A stretch of DNA of 64,000 nt from Atherix ibis (Eukaryota; Arthropoda; Insecta; Diptera; Athericidae). Below the pieces are notes generated by a model that searched no databases, was not told the origin of the DNA, and saw only the letters and a list, made by a program, of their open reading frames with translations. Positions 35,575 through 46,335 of this stretch are shown here, one piece after another (within the stretch, counting starts at the first letter, position 1; each line of letters opens with the position of its first letter). The translations under genes were made by a program, and so were the position numbers. Location: assembly GCA_958298945.1 (NCBI GenBank), contig OY282606.1:45211920-45275919 (forward strand), given 5' to 3'.

Positions 35575-36845
35575 CAGGGTGGGCCATTTTGCATTTTAAA
35601 AAGTAAATAAAAGAAAATTAGTGCATATTTTTATAAATTTCCCATTTTATTAAAAAGATTGAACCTTGAAATTTAAGAATGAAACACAACATCGTTTAAA
35701 TGACTGCCACGGCTGGCGTTACAGTACCCCATTCGTTCGACCCAATTTTTCAGTACATTTTCGATTGTCCGGGCCTGTATCTCTTCAATGGCAACTTTGA
35801 TTTCGTGTTTCAAGGCCTCGTTTGTCTCTGGATGGCTTGCGTAACATTTATCCTTAACGGCTTCTTACAGAAAATAATCCCACGGGCTCAAATCCCAGCT
35901 CCGAGGCGGCCAATTGACATCAGAATTTCGGCTGATTATTCGGTTTTCGAAAGCAGTGCCCAAAAGTTGGATTGTTACGTTGGCTGTGTGGCAAGTGGCC
36001 CCGTCCTGTTGAAACTAAATGTCGTCCATGCCATTCTCTTCAACTTTTGGAAACAAAAATTCGTTGAGCATGCCACGATAGCGCTCACCATTGACCGTAA
36101 CGGCGGATCCTTCATCGTTTTCGAAGAAAAACGGGCCAATGATGCCTCCACTCCAAAATCCGCACCAAACCGTGACTAGTTGTGGATGCATCGGCTTTTC
36201 CATGGTGAAGTATGGATTTTCTGAGCTCCAGATACGACAATTTTGTTTGTTGACATACCCACCGAGGTAGAAATCGGTAAAAATGCTCATCTTCGGCCAA
36301 TTGATCTTGAGCCCATTGGGCAAACCGAAAACGCATCGGATGGTCATGCGGCTTTATTTGTTGGACTAATTGAACTTTGTAAGCTTTTATACCGAGGTCT
36401 TTGTTCAAAATTCTCAACAGAGAAGTGCGAGAAATGTTCAATTCCTGGGAACGGTGACGAGTTGATGTTGATGGATGATCACAGACATTTTCAGCAACGG
36501 CGGCAATACTCTCGGTCGTTCACACTAAATTAGAGCGGGAACGAGTTGCTTTGGCAACCAACAAATCAGTTTCACGAACTCGCTGCACGAATTTGTCCAC
36601 AAGTTGACGTGATGACATTCGATCTTTGCTCATTTTTGTTTTTAAATTTCTCACAGTTTGGGTTGAAGACTCACCATTTTGGAAGTAAGTTCTCAATATT
36701 TCTCAGGTTTCTTCAAGCGTATGGCTTACCATTTCGTAAAATTCAGACTTTCAACTAACAATCTGTCAATTCGTGATGATATTTAACACTCAAGTACTTC
36801 AAATAAATAGTGGTTCAAAATGCAACCGGTAGATGGACCACCCTG
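35575..36845 (-). mobile_element. Rosa-like (DD41D-type) mariner with both ends, transposase broken
   Basis: Ends cagggtgggccattttgcat (35575) and aaatgcaaccggtagatgga plus ccaccctg (to 36845), flanked by TA, enclose 1,271 bp. On the minus strand the transposase is in at least two frames. Frame 36112-36441 has MNISRTSLLRILNKDLGIKA and FRFAQWAQDQLAEDEHFYR. Frame 36015-36347 has FYLGGYVNKQNCRIWSSENP, then PMHPQLVTVWCGFWSGGIIG and AVTVNGERYRGMLNEFLFPK. The part towards 35700 keeps the C-terminal tail (MGYCKASRGSH-type reading). A deletion before the third Asp and frameshifts make it inactive. The fragment at 12750-13140 is the same family. Confidence 0.85.
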
Positions 36846-36847
36846 TA

Positions 36848-38129
36848 GTATAGAGTTTGCATTCTGACTGCCATCATGTGATAGTAACCTTTGTGTCATT
36901 GCGAATACAAAAAAAACGGTATTTTATTGTTAACATTTGAATGGATCCTTTTACGGTATTTTATTGTTAACATTGTGAATGGAAAAATATGAACTCATTG
37001 AACTTTGTACTTACGTTGAAAATGAAAATTATTTGACTTATTAAGAAATAAAATTTAATCGCCTATTGTATTAAAAATAAGAATTTAATTAAATTGAAAA
37101 TTTATATTGAATACAGCGTAAAAATCAACTAACTAAATTTAAACCCAATTATATAGAAAATAACAATTAACAGTATTAAGTTTTTATAGACTTTTTTTTA
37201 TAAATTAAAGAATTTATAATGTCTTTCTTATTAATTGACTTTTTATTCAAGGTTCCTCCTCCTAGATTACCCGGCTCCGTAATTATGGTACTTTGAATCA
37301 AAGTATGCCTTGGAGGAGATCATCGTCAAATACTTAAGGGGAACTCCAAATTTATTTGGCGACGGAGTATTATAGGGTGGTTTTATGGATAGGCCAGTAA
37401 GAAAAGGGCCATCTAGTTCTCAACCTCGGATTAAAGAACACCTGGATAAGTCATAATATCTAAATTAGTGCAAAAGCGTCGAGAAATCGTACTACTTGCA
37501 TACAGTTGTGATGATTTACACATGATACCCACTGACATCTACTTTTCGTAATAGGAATTTTTTCAATTCCTTAAGCAGAATTAATATCAATTTTAACTGA
37601 CTTATTCTAAATAAAAATTAATTCAAACACGACAGAAGGCTACATTTATTCTTTTTCCAATCTTCTGGTATTTTAGGTTTATTATTTATTTTTAAAAATC
37701 AATCGAATATCAAGCGTCTCAATTTTGTAAACTTTTGGAGAGTCTCAAAACACGCCATTCTCCATGAAATGGTAGCATACCGAAATACTTGCATACTTTT
37801 GTTATGCTTAATGTTGACATTTAGATACTTGTCGCGGAGTTAAAGTTTAAGTGCGGTTTTATTTAATTTAATATAGTTTATGAACAATTAAGTATAATTT
37901 AATACATTTGCATAAATAGTTTTATTCTTCACGACAGTAAATAGGAAGTTTTTATTTCACCGTAAAAGTATTTTCCGTAAAAGTACGAGTATATTTTGCA
38001 AGTGTGTGCGTTCATACGGATGTATTTTCGAAAATATTTGGACATAATTTTTGTGTAGAGGCCTATCCAGCTCGGTTTCAACCTTTTTCTTACTTTTTCT
38101 TCGTTTTTTTTTTAAATTTAAATTTGTTT
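36848..38129. other. Mostly AT-rich stretch, no gene
   Basis: Contains a short direct repeat (acggtattttattgttaaca at about 36918 and 36953) and a less AT-rich patch at 37250-37450 with no recognisable coding content. Nothing else is supported. Confidence 0.5.
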
Positions 38130-38430
38130 TTTTTTTCAGAGCCTCCTAATTTTTTTATTATTTTCACCGTTCATTCTTCTTTCTTCTACTTCCCCTTCCA
38201 AGGAGAACTTAGCACCTTCAGGTATCACTTTTATTCCCAATATGTTTTGGCATATTTTTTTCTAATTATAGTCGGTGTGGGCGCAAATCTCTGCTGAAAC
38301 TTCGAAGCCCCCATAATCTTCGCATAAAGCTAGCGATAAGCATGCCCAGCAGAAACATGTGCTTTCTGAATATAGTCTTCATTAGCAATACTCCTGTAGA
38401 ACTTTACGTTTTAAAGTAATTTTTATTTTT
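38130..38430 (+). repeat. Direct repeat flanking duplication copy B, left copy
   Basis: Shares a long series of words in order with 42890-43215: tttttattattttcacc, ccaaggagaacttagcacct, aaacttcga, taagcatgcccagca and tagtcttcatt. Both lie in the same orientation immediately outside the second copy of the segmental duplication (38501-42820). No such copy was seen beside the first. The sequence itself has no recognisable coding function; the 97-codon frame at 38004-38297 is low-complexity. Confidence 0.75.
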
Positions 38431-38500
38431 ATTCAAACTACAATACCATTGCGTCCTTTCCAATACCAAGGATTCTTTCGAATTTATTGATAACATACTG

Positions 38501-39470
38501 CATGACTGCACTTTAGGCTCTTTAAGCGACTAGAGGGGCTTTTAAGTTAAAACGTTTCAAAACCTTTAAGAAAGATGATCTGGCTGAACATCTTAGGGCC
38601 GCATCGGACCAAAAATAAATACAGGAAGCGAAATATCTTATGGAGACAATACAAAGAAAAACTAATTTAAATCAGTCCTTCAAAGTGCCTTAATTAATTA
38701 GTAGCACAATCTAACTTGGGAAAGAATAGGGCAATTACTCGAGGAAGGGGCCTTCTTTTTTTACATAGGCATATTTAAAACGGATGAGGGTGTCAGGGCG
38801 GGAGCTGTCGAACTTTACTGCCATCTATCTAAGGCCATTAGTAAATCCCATCCCTTTTTCAGGTATGAATAAATGCTATAGACCTTTGTGTTAGAGAGAC
38901 CTACATAATGCAAAATTATGTTAGACATCCAATTTTCATTGAAAGCTCTTGTCTCGTCTGATGTTAAATTCGAGCTATTTTAAGATATCCTCATTATCCT
39001 AAATCAGCGGGTAGGCACAACAATGTAGCTTTGATATGGGTGCCAGATCATAAGGGTATTAAGGATATAGAACTAGCAAAGAAATTTGCTAAAAGAGGAC
39101 CATTTATTAAACCAGAACCATTCTGTGGCAATCCAAATAGGCACCTGGGGTCCATTATTGAGTCCTGGCAATGGATGGTTAAAAATTCATACTGGAATTA
39201 TTTTCCTCATATGGATCAGTTAAAAAAGTGCATCGCCCTGTCTTAAAACACTGTCTTTTAAGATATTATATTAATAAGATAAACAAATCTGACAGGAAAA
39301 ACATTTTTGCTCTGCAGAGTATGAAACGTCAAAGCATTTTTTCTGCGATTGCGAGATGATTCCCTCACAAACGGGTAATATTATGTTAGATCAACCGAAA
39401 CTATTATAGGCTTCCTTTACCGGTCGCTTCTAACAGCAAGCAATAAACACTATAGGAAATTTTGAAATTT
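38501..39470 (+). mobile_element. LINE 3-prime end in duplication copy B (RNase H and tail)
   Basis: The frame 39031-39246 encodes MIWVPDHKGIKDIELAKKFA, then IIESWQWMVKNSYWNYFPHM, the end of an RNase H domain, where HKG supplies the catalytic His region. The Cys-His tail near 39330 reads like HFFCDCEM. Stops and indels show that it is dead. It corresponds to 28282-29220 in copy A. Confidence 0.75.
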
Positions 39471-39566
39471 TCAGGCCTCAGAAAAACATTGTCGCCACAA
39501 TAGAGTATTTTCAATTGAGAAATAGTTCGTAATAATATTTTTCCAATAAAAACGTATCTTTTTAGG

Positions 39567-39758
39567 TTAAATAAATAATTGTTGGTTTTGTAATATCAGT
39601 GGTAAGGTTTCTTTTGCTAGACGACATTGATTCTTGGTGTAAATAATAAAATGATTATTATGTGGGAATATTGTAATATTAATACTATAGGAAGCACATG
39701 TTGAATTAAATTGCTTACCCAACAAAAAATCGTAACTTTCAATCGTTTTTTTAACCAA
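39567..39758 (-). CDS. Doubtful small frame, copy B of 29355-29546
   Basis: Same 63-codon minus-strand frame as in copy A, with changes near NSTCASYS and at the end. Not recognised. See the copy A entry for the reasons for doubt. Confidence 0.2.
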   Translation of the reverse strand: MVKKTIESYDFLLGKQFNSTCASYSINITIFPHNNHFIIYTKNQCRLAKETLPLILQNQQLFI

Positions 39759-40260
39759 AATTATTTAAAAAAATCTTAGAAATAATAATAATTAGAATAA
39801 AAAATATTACTAGCCAAAATAGAACTAGTTATTGAATTTTTTGTGCACATAATTATATTTTATGTAAAAAATAAATAATTTACAAAAATCTAATGAGCAC
39901 AAATCTACAATTAACTTTTTTGTCTATTATAGATTTTGTCTCATCATACGCATGTACGCGGAATTTACACAACACTAATAATCATCCAATAAACTATCGG
40001 CAACAAAACACGTCATATTACAACAAAATCCACTCAATAAAAGATAGTAATTAGATGAATATTTTTATGATAATAATTATAAATATATTAGTATATTTTT
40101 TCTGATATAAAATAATATCTTATATTGCTAATGACTAGAAATTAACTCGTTTATTGATATTAGTACCAAAACAAGTTAGTAGCAATACAATTTTCTGTTT
40201 GTCGATTATAAACGAAGACACGTCAAATAGTTTGCAAAAAAATACTTCAAATATATTATC

Positions 40261-40864
40261 ATGAAAACGATTAAAATTACATATAAAATTTATTTTATTT
40301 ACTTTTTATTTTATCTAAATTGTGAAATATTTGCAGAATTCGTAAGTTACCTTAGATTAGAGCATATATTTGCAGTTTTGAAGTAATAAATATTTCCAGA
40401 GCTATAAACGACAAGTACTGCTAAGAAAATTAGACTACACGTACGATTCAAAGGAAATTATTTTTAGTGCTAATCTTACAAATAATAAGATTGTTAATGC
40501 TAATTTTCGTTTGTTGAAAGATGCAAAAATTTTCAAACTTCAATTACGGACGTCCATCGATCAGAATGGTAATTATATCCTGATGGTTCAAAGAAAACTT
40601 AACTATTGCGAAATATTATCCCCTAAGTGGCAGCAATCTTTCTTTCCAAAATTATTAGCCAATATGATAACAAAATATTCAAATATCACATTATCTTGTC
40701 CATTAAAAGCTGGTTATTATGTATTAAATAACTTTACATATCCAAATGAAGTTGGCTTTCCATTACCGGAAACTAAATTTAAATTCGAGTTGATAGTTTT
40801 CAATAAAAACAGAGGAAAATCTATTATCGATATGACTTTTCGAGGTGAAATTAAAAGTGGATAA
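40261..40864 (+). CDS. Secreted DUF1091-family protein, duplication copy B
   Basis: Exons 40261-40341 and 40400-40864 around a 58-bp GT-AG intron encode 181 residues, the same length as copy A. The signal peptide is MKTIKITYKIYFIYFLFYLN with CEIFAEF after it. The mature chain keeps C97 and C127 (YSNITLSCPLKAGYYVLNNF) but replaces the extra cysteine at 74 (KILKCVV in A, KIFKLQL here). The two proteins differ at roughly 12 percent of exon-2 residues, clustered around 70-76 and 98-108 (SPKWQQSFFPKL against SAKWEQSFATKL). Both frames and both splice sites are intact, so both copies are probably working genes. It is a secreted, ML-like protein of unknown ligand. Confidence 0.85.
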
Positions 40865-41789
40865 TTATGAAAGTTTACAATAAACTCAGACTTCGAGAAT
40901 AAATCATTCAGATTTACTTGCTGTTTATAATAAAATTTAATTTATGAAAATATTGAAAATGACTCAAATATAAAAGCATATAAAAAACAATAAAAAAGTA
41001 ATTTTTTCTTATTATTACTAATAAAAATTTATGGTTAATTGACAATCACGAATAATTCCTTAGTCGATTTTGTTAAAGGAAAACAAAGTTTATGCCGAAT
41101 AAAATAAGACAGAACCCTTTTCAATAGAGTTTGAAAAAAATCGTGTGTACATTTTGATTGTTTTTTATTTATTATCTATTAACAGCTGTAAATATAAAAT
41201 TGTAGTCAGCAGGATATTTTATAAACATACAAGTATTTAAAATAAATTGAAGAAATGAAGGAGAAAACACCCATCTATGGTATGTTTCTTCAAGACTACT
41301 TTTAAGTTAAAATTAATAACGTGAATAAATATTTATGGACAGTATAGGATAGGCATTTTACAATAAAATTGTTGTTTTAGGAAAAGAATTTGTTTATTTT
41401 TTATATCGGGTAATGATTACACCGTCACCTTCAATATAAAAAGGCTTAAAGTATTTTAAATGGTAAGTTGGCCTCAGAGTAGAAGTCCATAAGTCCATAT
41501 TGGTTTCAATTATATAACAAAGCTTATTTAATATCAGTATGGGTATTTGATCTAGAAGTATAGTCCATTCAATTCAGTCATTTATAGTTCTATATATTGG
41601 GTTACACGTTAACTTTCACTTTGCATTTGCTGAACCATTATTTTATAGAATTGATGTGATTCTGTAGGAAAGAGGAACTCATATTTGGATCTTACTAATG
41701 GGCTAGAATATCAGTATTCTTTTAGTAGAGATGATCTGTTTCTAAGATTTATTAATTTATTTTTATGAAAATAAATATGGCTCAAAAAC
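40865..41789. other. AT-rich spacer within duplication copy B
   Basis: Aligns with 30654-31599. AATAAA follows the DUF1091 stop within about 20 bp. No gene is seen. Confidence 0.5.
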
Positions 41790-42760
41790 GCTTCGTAATT
41801 GTCCAATTTATGTATCTATGATTTATGTTCATCATAGTCGGCCTAGTGTGATCGCTATTTGCTGACCTTTGGAAAATTTTGAACGCACTTTTTCTTTAAA
41901 CAATGTTTGCATACCACCAAAATAAAGATACGATCGAAGTGTCGGGAATATTGCTGCCTGTCATCCAAGTATTGATGAAGACCCATCAATCTCAGCATGG
42001 CATATTTTACGGTTGTAATTGGGCTTACATCCTTACAAAATTTTTATTACATCACAAACGCCTTGAATTTGTTGATTTCGCTATGAAACAACATTAACAT
42101 TATGCTTATTGTTCCAACAAAAAAATCATCTCAAATGAGGCGCATTTTCATCTCTCTGGATCGGTGAATGAAGAAAACTGTCGTAACTGAGCTAAAGTCA
42201 GTCCACAAATTATTTGCGAGGAACATTCCGGAAAAGTGGCATATTATGACACAGTGGCATCATAGGTCCTTATTTTTTTTTTCAAAATGAGCAAGGAGTT
42301 GCCATTGCTAGCAATAGTGAGCGGTACAGATCGATGATAATGAATGTATTGTGGTCTGACCTAGAAGATATTGATTAATTGAATATGTGGTTGCAATAAA
42401 ACGGCACTACGTACTACATAGCCTATGCCACAATCGACTTATTGCGGTATAAGTTTGGCGAACCGATTATTTCCAGAAATGCAGATGGACAATGGACCTC
42501 AAGAAGTTGTGACTGAAAACCTTTGGACTTCTTCTTGTGAAGTTATTTGAAATTATTGGTCTACGAGTATGTCAATAAACCCGGCATCATTCATATATAT
42601 AAAAATAAATATTGAATGCCGAAGACATGGAATTAGGCCGGATTTAAAGCACAAGATGCACGAAAATTGGAACTAGGGTGTTCGGTTTTGTAAATAAAGT
42701 AAAGGCAGCTATTTGAATGATGTAATTTTTCATCGATTATACATTAAAATAAAATAATAA
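41790..42760 (+). mobile_element. Rosa-like mariner remnant, copy B
   Basis: Aligns with 31600-32560 in copy A. The frame 41903-42097 keeps KDTIEVSGILLPVIQVLMKT; further pieces match the middle and the C-terminus. It carries an extra stretch near 42345-42440 not obvious in copy A. Dead. Confidence 0.65.
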
Positions 42761-42889
42761 ATTTTACTCTGCCATTTCCGTGTAATAATTTATTTGAGAA
42801 AAAATCATATCACTCTTGGTTATAGACCGGAAGAGGATGGTCATCTACGCCTCTCCCACCAACGTCGAGGGTCGGATTCACCACTTTTT

Positions 42890-43215
42890 ACTTTTCCTTG
42901 GATTTTTGTATTGTTTCCTAATTTTTTCATTATTTTCACCATTCTTTCTTTTTTCTTCTTTTTCCTCTCCCAAGGAGAACTTAACACCTTCGGGTATCTG
43001 CATTAGCCCCTATATGTTTTAGCATGATTTTTTCTGATTACAGTGGAAGTGGAAGCAAATTTCTACAGAAACTTCGACAATCCACTAAACGCCCCCCATC
43101 CCTCCGCTAGCAACAAGCATACCCAGCAATAACTTATGCTTCCTGAGTATGGTCTTCATTGGAAATACTACTGGAAAACTGTACATTTAAAGTAACTTTT
43201 ATTTTGATCTTAATT
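42890..43215 (+). repeat. Direct repeat flanking duplication copy B, right copy
   Basis: Counterpart of 38130-38430 in the same orientation (ttcattattttcacc, ccaaggagaacttaacacct, gaaacttcga, caagcatacccagcaa, tatggtcttcattgg). It begins about 70 bp past the end of duplication copy B. Confidence 0.75.
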
Positions 43216-43540
43216 TTAATACTCTCCCATTCTATGAGATGGTATGATTTAAAATAACTACAACAGAGAAATAGAATAAGCTATCAAGGGTATTACCGAA
43301 TTCTTCCTTGAGCGAATGACCGGTTGTGGCAAAAATTGGATGGTCTTCAAGTGTACATGCTCTGTAACAAATTATAAAGGCTATTCCGACCTTTAAACAG
43401 CTGCATCTTAGAAAAAACCATTCTGTACAAAATATCACATAAAATGAAAAATATCAACTAGACAGCGGTCATTTCTTCCGACGAAAACTGGTATTTTCCT
43501 GATGGATCAATTTTTCTTACTATTTCCATGGTTTAAGAAT
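43216..43540. other. Non-coding stretch
   Basis: A 68-codon minus-strand frame (43232-43438) has no recognisable motif. No repeat or transposon end is seen. Confidence 0.4.
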
Positions 43541-43584
43541 GTACTATGGTGATGCGCCAAAATATTTGGCACATCACCATAGTA
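43541..43584. repeat. Short inverted repeat (hairpin)
   Basis: gtactatggtgatgcgccaa and its complement ttggcacatcaccatagtac, one mismatch in 20 bp, with only about four bases between. Near-palindromic. It precedes a possible LINE fragment. Confidence 0.85.
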
Positions 43585-43697
43585 CGTTCCGTTCAGTTAT
43601 GGTCTTATTGTTCTATCGGGAAATCAAACTTAAATAAATTACAAGCAGCGGTTGAAAAGTCAAATGATGTAACACCGAAAATGGATTTTTCAACAGT
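43585..43697 (+). mobile_element. Possible LINE reverse transcriptase C-terminal scrap
   Basis: In the frame 43546-43821 the reading SVQLWSYCSIGKSNLNKLQA resembles the region after the reverse transcriptase thumb in Jockey-type LINEs (usually like YGIQLWG, then SNLNKIQ). The mariner at 43699 interrupts it. The match is short and judged from memory. Confidence 0.4.
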
Positions 43698-43698
43698 A

Positions 43699-44934
43699 CG
43701 AAGGTCGTTCAATAAGTTCTTAGAAAATCCAAGAAATTGCAATCGTAGTGTCGGTAAAGATTTTTTATTGGAAATAGCAGTATCAACAGGAAAGCTGTCA
43801 AAATTTCAGCTTGATCCATAGCGTAAGTCAATTTCTATCGTCGATTAAATTTAACGACATTTATTTGTGCATAACAATGGAAAAAAGCGAGTTTAGGGCT
43901 GTCATCAAACATCTCCATTTGAAAGGCTTAAGCCCTAAAGAAATCAAAGCCGAGTTGGATGCAGTTCATGGCACATCTGCACCTGTGTTTGCGACGGTTT
44001 ACAATTGGGTGAATGAATTTAAACGTGGCCGTTCATCCACAAAAGATGAACATCGTTCAGGACGCCCAGTTGAGGTGTCTACTCCTGAAATCATCGACAA
44101 AATCCACGATCTGATTTTGAACGATCGGCGAATTAAAGTGCGAATTGAGGCCACGGGCATATCATAAGGTACAGTCGCTTCAATTTTGCATGAAAAATTG
44201 TCTGTGAAAAAAATTTCGGCAAGATGGGTGCCGCGTTTGCTCTCAGAGGAGAATAAGCGCAATCTTGTAGTGGACTCTGAGGCTATGTTGGCACTCTTTC
44301 ATCGCAATGCTGCCGAATTCTTTCGTCGATATGTCACTGTGGACGAAACCTGGATACACCACTACACTCCAGAAACGAAGAGACAGTCATCACAGTGGAT
44401 TTTCAAGGGTGAACGGGCTCCGAAGAAGGCAAAAACTGTGCCATCGACCGGCAAGGTGATGGCCACGGTCTTTTGGGATTCGCAGGGCATCATTTTTATC
44501 GACTTCTTGGAAAAAGAAAAAAAAACACTAACAGGAGCGTATTACGCGTCGTTATTGCAACGGTTGAGCGAGGAAATCAAAGAGAAATGCCACCATCTGA
44601 AGAAGAAAAAAATCCTCTTGCATCAGGACAATGCGCGTGTGCACACCTGCGCTGTTTCCATTGTGGAATTGAGAATGGAATTGTTGCAGCATCCTGCTTA
44701 TTCACCAGATTTGGCCCCGAGTAACTATTTTTTTTCCCCAATCTGAAGAAATGGCTTGGCGGACGACGGTTCACTTCCAACGAGGACGTCATTGCTCAAA
44801 CGGATGAGTATTTTGCAGAACTTCCGAAATCCTATTTTTTGGACGGGATTTTTGGAAAAATATCCAATTTGGACGGGATTTTAAAAAAAACAGTTTTTTC
44901 CATCTTTTTCTAAGGACTTATTGAACGACCCTCG
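43699..44934 (+). mobile_element. Full-length mariner, irritans-like type, inactivated
   Basis: Ends acgaaggtcgttcaataagt (43699) and gacttattgaacgaccctcg (to 44934) flanked by TA enclose 1,236 bp. It is the same family as the element at 59075-60306. The non-coding left end, transposase and right end are all present. Near the right end tttggacgggattttt occurs twice (about 44838 and 44870), marking a local duplication with loss of the transposase tail. Confidence 0.93.
43877..44746 (+). pseudogene. Mariner transposase with one nonsense codon and a late frameshift
   Basis: Starts MEKSEFRAVIKHLHLKGLSP, with VYNWVNEFKRGRSSTKDEHR. A TAA at 44165-44167 replaces the CAA found in the sister copy at 59 kb (VEATGISQG), a single C-to-T change; the same frame then continues. 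In-frame losses of two codons (around 44145) and three codons (around 44665) are seen against the sister. The catalytic motifs are VDETWIHHYTPETKRQ, LHQDNARVHTCA and SPDLAPSNYF, where the third Asp is N. A frameshift near 44730 ends the frame. The N-to-D change and the nonsense codon would each inactivate the enzyme. Confidence 0.9.
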
Positions 44935-45723
44935 TATAACGCTTTAATTTATAGTCCATGAATTGTAAATTATTCGGTGAAAAAAGCATTGATTATTTGG
45001 ACTGATCGCATAAAATTCCTGAACTGGAGAACACCGAAAAAATACAGGGAATACTAATGTGGAAAATTTATGAAGAAGTAATCCTAAAAAAGGATACAAT
45101 AAAATTTACCGATACCATTAAAGCTAACTAAAAAATTATTTTTAAAGAAAACTATAAGATTTAATGCCAAATTGATTACTTAAATATATAAATAAAAATG
45201 AAAACCATACTCATTATGAATAAATGAATTTAAATAGTAAGAGTTATTTTTTTCTGACTCGTATTACACTAGTAAAACGACCTTACAAAATGCAATGATC
45301 CTCATCAAAAGATAAACAATTGATACATACTTAAGATTAAACTTAACTACTCGCAATAGTTTCGAAAATAATTATGCAAATTAGCAAATTTCTATCCGAA
45401 AAAAAATATCATAAACTAAATAAAATATTTAATACAAAAAAAAGACTCATTTTTAATCAATAATTTCCCAAAACTTATTCTAGCATAAAATAATTATTAA
45501 AAATATCAAAAATTATTTTGTTTAATCCCACTTCATACTATTATATAATTACGAGTATATGCAATAGTAATTAAGGCATACTATAAATAGTTCGTATTCG
45601 AATATTTATTTTGAAAATTTTCATTATTATAGAAAAAATTCTGCAATCATTTACTGATTAAAAAATTACTGGAATAATATTTAATAAATTCTGCTGACGA
45701 GTATATTTTTTGATAGTATAGCC
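44935..45723. other. AT-rich upstream region of the third DUF1091 gene
   Basis: AT-rich with no coding motif. It would contain the promoter of the 45724 gene, but no TATA box or initiator can be singled out in such AT-rich sequence. Confidence 0.45.
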
Positions 45724-46335
45724 ATGAAAGTTTGCTGCTATTTTCAAGTTATTATATTTAGTGTAAATCTTTTAGAATTTCTGGCTCTTTCTGAAGAAGT
45801 ATAAGAAACTATATTTATCTTAATTTAAATTATCGGTAATACTATTCATAATTAAATTTGTGTAAAAATTTTTTAGGTGTACAATCGTAGAATAACTTTA
45901 AGTGAATTAACTTTCAAGGATGATCCGAAAGTATTTATCGCTGATATTAAACTATCTCACAACAAAACCATCAATGGCTATTTCCATGTTCTGTTAGAAC
46001 TACCAATCTTATCACTATCAACGGATTTTAGTTTAATCAATAAAGGAGAACATGTACCAGGAATTCAACGGAAAGTAAAGTTTTGTCAAAAAGGACAATC
46101 ACAGAGAAGCGATAATTTCGTCACAAAAACTTTATCAAATTATATAGCGAAATATTCTAACTTAACCAGTCAATGTCCTATCAAAGCTAATTATTATGTA
46201 CTTAATAATCTAACAGTGCCCGATATAGTTTATTATCCATTACGTCATAAAAAATTTAAATTAATTATAAAGGCATTTGTTAACAGGAGGACACCGCCTT
46301 TTCTAACTATTTCTGTACTAGGCAATATTAATTGA
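45724..46335 (+). CDS. Secreted DUF1091-family protein, diverged paralogue
   Basis: Exons 45724-45798 and 45877-46335 around a 78-bp GT-AG intron (gtataag to ttttttag), 177 residues. Exon 1 gives a signal peptide, MKVCCYFQVIIFSVNLLEFL followed by ALSEE. Exon 2 starts VYNRRITLSELTFKDD and carries the family signature YSNLTSQCPIKANYYVLNNL with its Cys, and the partner Cys in VKFCQKGQ. Position and phase of the intron match the two copies at 30 and 40 kb, so the three are paralogues; this one is only distantly similar in sequence. It is on the same strand and about 5 kb past copy B. The donor gtataag is weaker than in the other two. Probable extracellular lipid-binding-like protein, ligand unknown. 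Confidence 0.8.

Larger units (their letters stand above)
38501..42820 (+). repeat. Segmental duplication, copy B (4.3 kb)
   Basis: Second copy of 28282-32595 with the same order: LINE 3-prime end (38501-39470), spacer, DUF1091 gene (40261-40864), spacer and mariner remnant (41790-42760). The left junction starts at catgactgcactttaggctc and the right one ends at catatcactcttgg. About 300-bp direct repeats stand outside both junctions. Confidence 0.93.

Noticed and set aside
35700..36179. 159-codon plus-strand frame
   Set aside because: Antisense to the rosa-like transposase, which has the recognisable motifs on the minus strand.
38004..38297. 97-codon Phe-rich frame
   Set aside because: Low-complexity T-rich sequence in part of the direct repeat; the related copy at 42890 does not keep the frame.
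43546..43821. 91-codon frame as a host gene
   Set aside because: It runs through a hairpin, a LINE-like scrap and then the mariner end repeat, so it cannot be one gene.
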